From positions 1 through 5,972 of the forward strand of contig CANFLJ010000133.1 of assembly GCA_947447815.1 (NCBI GenBank): a stretch of DNA of 5,972 nucleotides, in the 5' to 3' direction. The number at the start of each line of letters is the position of its first letter. The stretch's first letter is position 1. This stretch comes from Chitinophagaceae bacterium. GTDB lineage: Bacteria > Bacteroidota > Bacteroidia > Chitinophagales > Chitinophagaceae. The notes beneath the pieces are model-generated. The model worked only from the letters and a program-made list of their open reading frames with translations. It was not told the DNA's origin and searched no databases. Both the position numbers and the translations under genes were made by a program. Shown piece by piece: positions 1 through 5,393 of the stretch.

Positions 1-16
1 ATGTTTTCTTGTTCAT
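1..16 (-). CDS. possible start of a further minus-strand gene (only 5 codons visible)
   Basis: On the minus strand an ATG at 16-14 opens a frame reading MNKKT before the window ends. The A-rich stretch just upstream of it, and the Lys-rich opening, are common for exported proteins of low-GC Bacteroidota. All three plus-strand frames close within the first 65 bases, so no plus-strand gene ends here. With only five codons the product cannot be named, and chance is a real alternative. If real, the gene would be co-directional with tgt, about 178 bp downstream of its stop codon. Confidence 0.22.
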
Positions 17-91
17 ATTTTTTGTTTTTAAGTTTTAAAATTTCAATTTCAAGCTACGACTAATTATCTTATTTCAGGTTTAACTTGTAAA

Positions 92-99
92 CAAAAATA
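92..99 (-). promoter_or_regulatory. candidate Bacteroidota -7 element
   Basis: Read on the minus strand these bases are TATTTTTG, a full match to the Bacteroidota -7 consensus TAnnTTTG. The site lies about 75 bp upstream of the possible ATG at 16. I see no convincing TTTG at the -33 position, and such octamers arise easily by chance in DNA this AT-rich. Confidence 0.2.
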
Positions 100-193
100 T
101 CGTTTATTAACTGATTTTTAGATTAAATAGCTATAAAAAGATGAAATCAATTAACAAATATCAGCAAAAGCTAAACTATTTATCTGTAGTAAG

Positions 194-1333
194 TTATAAT
201 CTAGTCTTTAACTTAATAACCATTTCATTCTTCCAGGAAGTAAATGTACCCGCAAGAATTTGCTTACGAGCTTCTTTGACCAACCAAAGATAAAAGTTTA
301 GATTATGAATACTTGCTATCTGTAGCCCCAGTATTTCGTTGGCAACAAATAAATGTCTTACATAAGCTTTACTATAATAGTTGCTGGTTTCATTATCCAT
401 TCCATCATCCAATGGGCTGAAATCATTATGCCATTTCTTATTCTTGATATTAATAATCCCTTGGGTGGTAAAAAGCATCCCATTTCTACCATTGCGGGTA
501 GGCATTACACAATCGAACATATCAACGCCCAAAGAAATGCCTTCGAGTATATTCCAAGGAGTACCAACTCCCATTAAATACCGCGGTTTATTGGCAGGTA
601 ATATATCGCAACACAACGCTGTAAATTCGTACATAGCTTCTTCTGGTTCGCCTACACTTAACCCTCCAATTGCATTGCCAGCTGCTCCTTTTGAAGCTAT
701 ATATTCGGCTGAAGCAGTTCTTAAATCTCTAAAAGTACTACCCTGAACAATAGGAAATAAATTCTGTGTATATCCGTAATGCTCTGGTTGTTCTGTAAGT
801 CTTTTAAAACAACGATCCAACCAGCGGTGAGTAAGTTTCATACTATCGGAAGCATATTTATATTCGCAACCAGCAGGTGGACATTCATCAAAAGCCATGA
901 TAATATCTGCACCAATCTTGCGCTGAATATCCATTACTGATTCCGGACTAAAAAGGTGTTTGCTACCATCGATGTGTGATTGAAAAACTACGCCTTCTTC
1001 TTTAATCTTTCTATTAGCTGCAAGTGAAAATACCTGATAACCACCACTATCTGTCAGAATTGGTTTGTGCCATCCATTAAATTTATGAAGACCTCCTGCC
1101 TGGTATAATACATCTATTCCTGGACGGAGATATAAATGATAAGTATTACCCAAGATAATCTGGGCTTTAATCTCGTCCTTTAGTTGATGTTGTGTAACAG
1201 CCTTTACGGTACCCACCGTGCCAACCGGCATAAAGATGGGGGTTTCGATATTTCCGTGATCGGTAGTAATAAAACCAGCTCTGGCTTTGGAATATTCGTC
1301 TGTCTTCAGTAAATCAAAATGCAATTCAGGCAT
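194..1333 (-). CDS. tgt: tRNA-guanine(34) transglycosylase (queuine tRNA-ribosyltransferase)
   Basis: This cytoplasmic enzyme exchanges guanine-34 in the anticodon of tRNA-Asp, -Asn, -His and -Tyr for preQ1, the committing tRNA step of queuosine synthesis. The 379-residue length is normal for bacterial Tgt. Visible hallmarks are the general base D95 in TDSGG (94-98), the substrate-pocket segment IGGLSVGE (222-229), the GVGTPWNILEGI segment (255-266), the nucleophile region DMFDCVMPTR (271-280, nucleophile D274), and IHN (342-344). The usual C-x-C-x-x-C zinc cysteines are absent: the equivalent residues are M312, N314 and S317, while H343 remains. I recall other Bacteroidota Tgt proteins showing the same loss, so this need not mean inactivity. 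The ATG at 1333 gives the expected N-terminus with no Shine-Dalgarno site, as is usual in this phylum. The gene stands alone, with no lptF/G-like permease following. Confidence 0.97.
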   Translation of the reverse strand: MPELHFDLLKTDEYSKARAGFITTDHGNIETPIFMPVGTVGTVKAVTQHQLKDEIKAQIILGNTYHLYLRPGIDVLYQAGGLHKFNGWHKPILTDSGGYQVFSLAANRKIKEEGVVFQSHIDGSKHLFSPESVMDIQRKIGADIIMAFDECPPAGCEYKYASDSMKLTHRWLDRCFKRLTEQPEHYGYTQNLFPIVQGSTFRDLRTASAEYIASKGAAGNAIGGLSVGEPEEAMYEFTALCCDILPANKPRYLMGVGTPWNILEGISLGVDMFDCVMPTRNGRNGMLFTTQGIINIKNKKWHNDFSPLDDGMDNETSNYYSKAYVRHLFVANEILGLQIASIHNLNFYLWLVKEARKQILAGTFTSWKNEMVIKLKTRL

Positions 1334-1443
1334 CAGTAATATGTATTGCTAAAGCGGCAATTTTACAGCTTTTCTGCCAATGGTATCGTTTAATAGTTAT
1401 TTATAATTGCTACAAGGTAAAAATGAGCATTAATACGTGTGTG

Positions 1444-1495
1444 GTGATAATACATCGTGAATCGTGATAGTACATCGTGAGTCGTGATAAATACA
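1444..1495. repeat. 20-bp tandem repeat, about 2.6 copies, built on a heptamer
   Basis: Unit 1 (1444-1463) is GTGATAATACATCGTGAATC. Unit 2 (1464-1483) differs from it at two positions, both A to G. A third partial unit, GTGATAAATAC, begins at 1484. Inside the units is a finer heptamer: ATCGTGA occurs at 1454-1460, 1461-1467 and 1474-1480, with the variant GTCGTGA at 1481-1487. The array is non-coding and lies 110-160 bp upstream of the tgt start. It has too few copies and no spacers, so it is not a CRISPR array. It could be a slippage-derived satellite or a protein-binding array. Confidence 0.8.
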
Positions 1496-1580
1496 GCCTC
1501 GAAATTTTAGAAATGTATTTTATCTGCACATCATTACTTTAATTCAAGTATGATAGTAGTGTTAGCAAACATATAAGCTT

Positions 1581-1746
1581 AGAAGCTGTTTGAGTTAATT
1601 ATTTGATATTCCTTATAGTACGCTATCTGGGCAGCAACTTTGTTAGATTTTTCGCTTTAGCATCCGACTAAAGCTGCAAAATCTGCCGTGTTTCGCTCCA
1701 GATAATCGCAATAATCAATTCTAAACAATAAACTCAAACAGCTTCT
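1581..1746. mobile_element. MITE-like / long palindromic non-autonomous repeat element
   Basis: The ends are a perfect 16-bp inverted repeat: AGAAGCTGTTTGAGTT at 1581-1596 and its complement at 1731-1746. Complementarity continues inward in nearly the same register. TATCTGG (1624-1630) pairs with CCAGATA (1698-1704), AGATTTT (1645-1651) with AAAATCT (1678-1684), and GCTTTAG (1654-1660) with CTAAAGC (1668-1674), around a 7-nt loop at 1661-1667. The whole 166 bp is therefore one imperfect palindrome. If the ends are trimmed by one base, TTA flanks both sides (1579-1581 and 1746-1748), a possible 3-bp target duplication. No transposase is encoded. The element starts 4 bp beyond the propeller stop codon, so it would be transcribed as a large hairpin in that mRNA's 3' end and may also terminate transcription before tgt. 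I do not recognise the family. Confidence 0.7.
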
Positions 1747-1750
1747 TAGT

Positions 1751-2764
1751 TTACTGAATCATTTTATATATCAACACTTTAAAACTATTTGGAACAACCG
1801 TTCTGGCACCTGGTACGAAGTCTGCAACACTTAAATATATTTTATGCGTTTTAGTATCCAAGGCCATTGTCCTAGCTCTTTTAGGAGTAGACAGTTTTTG
1901 AACTATAACATATTTATCTGCAGATTCTTGTTTAATGATTGTGGTTACCCCATCACCACAAGAAGCCAAAATGAGTTTAGTAGCTTCATCGAAAACCACA
2001 GCATCTACTCCTGAGCCAATGGGCAAAGTATTTATTATCTTGCCTGATTCAGCATCGAGCACCAACAAATTTTTACTATCCGCGCCAACTGTAAATAATC
2101 TTTTGTTTACAGTGTCAATCGCTAACCCTGATGGAGCCAAACAATTTGTAAGAGGCCAGGTATTGATGACTTTCAAGGATTTACTATCAATTGTTTTAAG
2201 AAGATTTTTATCTTCCAGATTGTCATATATCTTACCTCGACCATCAGAAACCGCAAATTCAGGAGCACCATCCAATGGGATAACATTTGTTTCTTTTAAA
2301 GAATCAACATCTATTACTGACACATTATCACTACCCCCATTAAAAGCAAAAACTTTATTGGAAAATGGATCGTACATAATAGCATCCGGTTTTTTACCCG
2401 ATAGTTTGATAGTCTTGATTTTTTTAAAAGTATTTATATCAAAAACAACTACCGAATTGGCTTTACCATCACTAATAAAACCTTTTCCGGCACTATTTAC
2501 GGTAGCAATACCATGAACGCCTTTCATATCACTAATTGTAGCAACGACCGTTTCAGTAGCAATATCAATTACATTAACAGTGGCACCATGTGAAACGAAT
2601 AGTTTGTTATTTACCTGATCGATAAACAAATAGTCGTACCCCCCATCACCGGGTACTGAAACTGCTTTATCAAAAGTATAAACATTACTTTGCTGAGCTG
2701 AAGCTATTATAGTGTAAAAAGAGATGCATACAATGAATATAAACTTACATAAATGTCTAAGCAT
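1751..2764 (-). CDS. exported YncE-family YVTN beta-propeller protein
   Basis: This 337-residue protein starts with a Sec signal peptide: hydrophobic residues 8-20, then ASA (21-23) with likely cleavage before Q24. It is therefore probably periplasmic. The remainder is a repeating beta-propeller of roughly 40-residue blades with the pattern 'D...N.L.VSH....V.VID..T..VV.TI'. Blade-type segments occur near 42-80, 84-121, 126-163, 168-203, 212-248 and 252-290, closing with RARTMALDTKTHKIYL (296-311). The GGYDYLFID opening, KPDAI, FNGGSDN, GAPEFAVSDG, NLEDKN and SGVDAV segments match the YncE-like family that I recall in Bacteroidota and Acidobacteria. No catalytic motif is visible. C208 and C269 are the only cysteines after the signal peptide and could pair. 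The gene is divergent from a TonB-dependent receptor, as yncE is next to yncD in E. coli, which suggests a role linked to ligand uptake. The biochemical activity is unknown. Confidence 0.9.
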   Translation of the reverse strand: MLRHLCKFIFIVCISFYTIIASAQQSNVYTFDKAVSVPGDGGYDYLFIDQVNNKLFVSHGATVNVIDIATETVVATISDMKGVHGIATVNSAGKGFISDGKANSVVVFDINTFKKIKTIKLSGKKPDAIMYDPFSNKVFAFNGGSDNVSVIDVDSLKETNVIPLDGAPEFAVSDGRGKIYDNLEDKNLLKTIDSKSLKVINTWPLTNCLAPSGLAIDTVNKRLFTVGADSKNLLVLDAESGKIINTLPIGSGVDAVVFDEATKLILASCGDGVTTIIKQESADKYVIVQKLSTPKRARTMALDTKTHKIYLSVADFVPGARTVVPNSFKVLIYKMIQ

Positions 2765-2790
2765 AAAATGAACTTTTTTGATATAGTTAG

Positions 2791-2798
2791 CAAAGATT
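2791..2798 (-). promoter_or_regulatory. candidate -7 element for the propeller gene
   Basis: Read on the minus strand this is AATCTTTG, seven of eight matches to TAnnTTTG, 26 bp upstream of the propeller ATG at 2764. No good TTTG is visible at -33. Support is positional only. Confidence 0.25.
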
Positions 2799-2805
2799 AA
2801 TGTTA

Positions 2806-2835
2806 ATTGATAATCATAATTTATCTTAATGATAG
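2806..2835. promoter_or_regulatory. Fur-box-like sequence in the divergent promoter region
   Basis: The core at 2809-2825 is GATAATCATAATTTATC. Its first hexamer is identical to the GATAAT unit of the classical Fur box and the second (CATAAT) differs at one base. GATAA (2809-2813) is answered by TTATC (2821-2825) as an inverted repeat. The site lies between a propeller gene and a TonB-dependent receptor, genes of a type often iron-controlled. The surrounding DNA is extremely AT-rich and the Fur site of this organism is not known, so this is only a candidate operator. Confidence 0.3.
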
Positions 2836-2857
2836 TTTAATAAAAGTAATTTTACAT

Positions 2858-2883
2858 TTAAATTTAATCAATATTAAATTTAA
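2858..2883. repeat. perfect 11-bp-arm palindrome between the divergent genes
   Basis: TTAAATTTAAT (2858-2868) and ATTAAATTTAA (2873-2883) are exact reverse complements separated by CAAT. The site lies 94 bp from the propeller start and 77 bp from the receptor start, a place where one operator could serve both genes. It consists almost entirely of A and T, so DNA bending or chance in AT-rich sequence are alternatives to a specific regulator site. Confidence 0.6.
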
Positions 2884-2934
2884 GTAATTAAGATTAAAAA
2901 AAAGCTAAGAGGGAAAGTAATCCAAATTATATCA

Positions 2935-2942
2935 TTTCTTTG
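2935..2942 (+). promoter_or_regulatory. candidate -7 element for the TonB-dependent receptor
   Basis: TTTCTTTG matches TAnnTTTG at seven of eight positions and lies 18 bp before the ATG at 2961, implying a very short leader. It overlaps the TTG at 2940, which argues against that TTG being the translation start. No TTTG at the -33 position is evident. Confidence 0.25.
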
Positions 2943-2960
2943 GCTCCTGAAATAATTCAC

Positions 2961-5141
2961 ATGATAAAAAGACGCCATTATAATATAAAATTTATTTTGT
3001 TTTTGTGCTGTATAGTTTCTGCTAGTCTTAGCCATGCTCAAATAAAAGGTAAGATTATTAATGCAAGTACAGGCGAACCATTGTTAGGAGCATCCATTCA
3101 TTTAAAAAATGCAAAAAAAGGTATCGCAAGTGACAGTGCCGGTTATTTTGTTTTGAATCAGCCTATTGGCAAATCACAATCTATTACTTTCTCCTCTACT
3201 GGGTTTGAAACTAAAGATACTATAATAAATCTCACTAACAACAGTCCAATTTTTCTTACTATATATCTTACAGAAAAGAAAGAACAAATGGAAGATGTAG
3301 TATTGGTATCTTCCTCCAGAACAAACTCAAGAATAGAAGATTTACCCACCAAAGTAGAAGTATTGGGAGCAGAAGAAGTACATGAGGAGAATCAAATAAA
3401 ACCAGGAAACATAGCCAGTCTGTTAGGAGATATAGCTGGCGTACAAATACAAGCAACCAATGCGACAACAGGTAATGCTGACATGAGAATACAAGGTCTA
3501 TCAGGACAATACACTCAACTACTCCGCGATGGGATGCCTTTGTATGGAGGGTACGGCGGCAGCTTTAGTATACTTCAAATACCCCCTTTAGATCTTCAAC
3601 AAATAGAGTTGGTAAAAGGATCTAATTCTACTTTATATGGTGGTGGAGCCATTGCAGGAATGGTAAATTTGATTTCTAAAAAGCCTAAACTTGCTCATGA
3701 TGACCATAGCTTTACCATCAATAGAAGTTCTACCGAAGAAACTAACTTCAATACTTTTCATTCAGGGAGAAATAAACAATTTGGTTATTCTGTATTTGCA
3801 GGAGCAACTAATCAAAATTATATAGATGTAGATAAAGATGGATTCACTGACATTCCTGCAGTAAATAATATATTTATCCATCCAAGATTCTTCATTTATG
3901 GCAAACATAAAAGTGAAACTGCCATAGGGTACACCTTAACGTATGAAGATAGAAAAGGTGGTGATATGTACGTAATGGATAACAAAGCTGATGTGCTGCA
4001 CAGTTTTTTTATCAGCAACAAAAGTATACGACATACAGCAGATATCATCTGGGATAAAAAGATGAATAATGATGCGATTACTGCAAAAGCGAGTGTTAGT
4101 TTATTTGATAGAAAAGTAGAAACTAATGTAAACAAACTAGAAGGTAATCAAAGTTTGTGGTATACAGAAGTTGCATATAATCATAATAGTAAAAACCACA
4201 AATTGGTAGCTGGAATTAATTTTAATGGAGACAACTTTTCTAAACAATTGCCTGATACTACTTCCCTACCTAATGAGCAAAGTAATACCCTCGGACTATT
4301 TATTCAAGATGACTGGAAAGTCAGTTCCAGATTCTTTATTCAAGGCGGATTAAGATTAGATTACCATAATCAATATGGAAGCTATTTATTACCAAGAATA
4401 TCCATGATGTATAAACCAAATAAAGCATTTACATTCAGATTGGGTGGTGGTCTTGGGTATAAAAACCCATCAATATTTAATGGAGAAATTGATGAGAGAG
4501 ATTATCGTTTTGTAAATGGCTATGCAAATGGTATAGTAGCAGAGAGAAGTTATGGCATCAACTGCGATATGAACTATAAAACAAAGATTGGAGAATGGAA
4601 CTTAACCTTCAATCAAACTTTCTTCCATACTGAGATCAGCAAACCTATTTCACTAAACACCAGTAGCAATAAGTACTATTATTATAATGAAAATAATTCT
4701 TTAAAAACAACTGGATCAGAGACCTATGTTCAACTAAAAGAAGATGAGCTGGAACTATACTTTGGCTATGTGTATACAGATGCTAAAAGGACGTACAACC
4801 CAATTAATAATAATGTGCCATTGATAGCAAAGAACAAGTTTGCTACTATTGTTACTTATGAATTTGGAGAACATTTCAGAGCTGGCATTGAAGCTACATA
4901 TTATGGAAAACAATATCTGGACAATGGCACTGAAACGGAAGGGTATTTGTTTAGTGCATTAATGATGAATTATAAAACTGGCATATTCTCCTTTGTATTA
5001 AACTGTGAGAATCTTTTAGACTATCGACAAAACAAAAATAATAGCATTGTAATGGCACCATATACCAACCCTACTTTTAAAGAAATATGGGCACCTATCG
5101 ATGGGCGTATAGTTAATCTTAGCATGATGGTAAAATGGTAA
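2961..5141 (+). CDS. TonB-dependent outer-membrane receptor with N-terminal carboxypeptidase-like domain
   Basis: This 726-residue ligand-gated outer-membrane transporter is energised by TonB-ExbBD. Residues 1-26 form a signal peptide ending SHA, with cleavage before Q27. Residues 28-105 are a carboxypeptidase-regulatory-like beta-sandwich (GKIINASTGEPLLGASI onward). A TonB-box-like EDVVLVSSSR lies at 111-120. The plug spans about 126-243 and includes RIQGLSGQYTQLLRDGMP (176-193) and the ELVKG...STLYGGGAIAGMVNLISK end. The rest is the barrel, ending in the ENLLDYRQ segment and a terminal aromatic W726. An Asp-rich loop, DVDKDGFTD, at 289-297 resembles a calcium-binding turn. The length is that of siderophore, vitamin or cofactor receptors; SusC-type glycan receptors are nearer 1000 residues, and no SusD partner is present. 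A TTG at 2940 would add seven residues, but the ATG at 2961 places the signal peptide correctly. The ligand is unknown; the divergent YncE-like neighbour hints at a YncD/PqqU-like role. Confidence 0.95.
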   Translation: MIKRRHYNIKFILFLCCIVSASLSHAQIKGKIINASTGEPLLGASIHLKNAKKGIASDSAGYFVLNQPIGKSQSITFSSTGFETKDTIINLTNNSPIFLTIYLTEKKEQMEDVVLVSSSRTNSRIEDLPTKVEVLGAEEVHEENQIKPGNIASLLGDIAGVQIQATNATTGNADMRIQGLSGQYTQLLRDGMPLYGGYGGSFSILQIPPLDLQQIELVKGSNSTLYGGGAIAGMVNLISKKPKLAHDDHSFTINRSSTEETNFNTFHSGRNKQFGYSVFAGATNQNYIDVDKDGFTDIPAVNNIFIHPRFFIYGKHKSETAIGYTLTYEDRKGGDMYVMDNKADVLHSFFISNKSIRHTADIIWDKKMNNDAITAKASVSLFDRKVETNVNKLEGNQSLWYTEVAYNHNSKNHKLVAGINFNGDNFSKQLPDTTSLPNEQSNTLGLFIQDDWKVSSRFFIQGGLRLDYHNQYGSYLLPRISMMYKPNKAFTFRLGGGLGYKNPSIFNGEIDERDYRFVNGYANGIVAERSYGINCDMNYKTKIGEWNLTFNQTFFHTEISKPISLNTSSNKYYYYNENNSLKTTGSETYVQLKEDELELYFGYVYTDAKRTYNPINNNVPLIAKNKFATIVTYEFGEHFRAGIEATYYGKQYLDNGTETEGYLFSALMMNYKTGIFSFVLNCENLLDYRQNKNNSIVMAPYTNPTFKEIWAPIDGRIVNLSMMVKW

Positions 5142-5179
5142 GAAAGAATAGTATATACTAGATAGCAATTATAACTAAG

Positions 5180-5213
5180 GCAATTAATATTTTATGAAAA
5201 TGTAATTGCTTTA
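5180..5213 (+). terminator. terminator-like hairpin after the receptor gene
   Basis: GCAATTA (5180-5186) pairs with TAATTGC (5203-5209), and inside it ATTTT (5189-5193) pairs with AAAAT (5197-5201), leaving a 3-nt loop and a small internal bulge. The stem is followed by CTTT. The hairpin starts 39 bp after the receptor stop codon, the right place for a transcription end. It is GC-poor and its T-tract is short, so it would be a weak intrinsic terminator. Confidence 0.45.
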
Positions 5214-5305
5214 CAAATTTAAAGGTGTAACCAAATAAACATTTATAATAGTTAATCCAGACAATTTCATTTGTAAACAATTGCGGTCTGTTCAATATTA
5301 TATCC

Positions 5306-5313
5306 TTATTTTG
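5306..5313 (+). promoter_or_regulatory. candidate -7 element for the HAD phosphatase gene
   Basis: TTATTTTG matches TAnnTTTG at seven of eight positions, with a TTG 22 bp upstream at 5281-5283 that could act as a degenerate -33 element. It would give a leader of about 75 nt containing the palindromes at 5338-5368. The evidence is weak. Confidence 0.25.
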
Positions 5314-5337
5314 TCGTAATCGATCTTATTAAACAGC

Positions 5338-5368
5338 AATCAATCGATTTTATTTATTGATTAATCAA
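5338..5368. promoter_or_regulatory. clustered palindromes upstream of the HAD phosphatase gene (operator candidate)
   Basis: Three overlapping symmetries lie here: the 8-bp palindrome AATCGATT (5342-5349), the perfect 12-bp palindrome TTGATTAATCAA (5357-5368), and an inverted repeat AATCAAT (5338-5344) / ATTGATT (5356-5362). A further AATCGAT occurs at 5318-5324, exactly 24 bp before the copy at 5342. The cluster ends 25 bp before the ATG at 5394, between the likely promoter and the ribosome binding site, where a repressor could bind. Confidence 0.35.
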
Positions 5369-5377
5369 CAATTAAAA

Positions 5378-5385
5378 GGAAGGAA
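5378..5385 (+). promoter_or_regulatory. Shine-Dalgarno-like site before the HAD phosphatase gene
   Basis: GGAAGGAA ends 8 bp before the ATG at 5394. The other genes here have no comparable purine-rich site, so this one stands out and supports the chosen start. Confidence 0.5.
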
Positions 5386-5393
5386 CTAATCTG

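Larger units (their letters stand above)
1334..1750. other. 417-bp gene-free region between tgt and the propeller gene
   Basis: I see no credible coding frame here. The part next to tgt (1334-1440) should hold the tgt promoter. The best -7 candidate on the minus strand is TAAAATTG at 1365-1358, one mismatch from TAnnTTTG, with no clear -33 partner. The rest holds a 20-bp tandem repeat (1444-1495), about 85 bp of plain AT-rich DNA (1496-1580) in which I see nothing, and a 166-bp palindromic element (1581-1746). A cluster of repeats in one gap suggests a tolerated insertion site. Confidence 0.7.

Noticed and set aside
1..63. 20-codon plus-strand frame starting at base 1
   Set aside because: It is very short, Phe/Ser-rich, and has no upstream context or recognisable product.
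190..215. 7-bp inverted repeat TAAGTTA/TAACTTA around the tgt stop codon as a terminator
   Set aside because: The stem is AT-rich with a 12-nt loop, overlaps the coding end, and lacks a T-tract. It is not distinguishable from chance.
353..746. Two overlapping plus-strand open frames of 74 and 121 codons
   Set aside because: Both are antisense to conserved parts of tgt, with low-complexity translations and no family resemblance.
1444..1495. CRISPR array
   Set aside because: There are only about 2.6 contiguous units with no spacers between them, and no cas genes nearby.
1935..2516. A 193-codon open frame on the plus strand
   Set aside because: It lies entirely antisense to the propeller gene, whose product has a signal peptide and family motifs. 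The antisense translation shows no recognisable domain.
2940..2960. TTG start that would extend the receptor by seven residues
   Set aside because: The ATG at 2961 gives a normal signal peptide beginning MIKRR. The extension adds residues without signal character and overlaps a possible -7 promoter element.
2765..2960. Cobalamin or other riboswitch upstream of the receptor
   Set aside because: The region is almost entirely A/T and I see no GC-rich conserved riboswitch core or multi-stem fold.
2961..5141. SusC-type glycan receptor
   Set aside because: The protein is about 726 residues, well short of SusC length, and no SusD-like lipoprotein gene follows.
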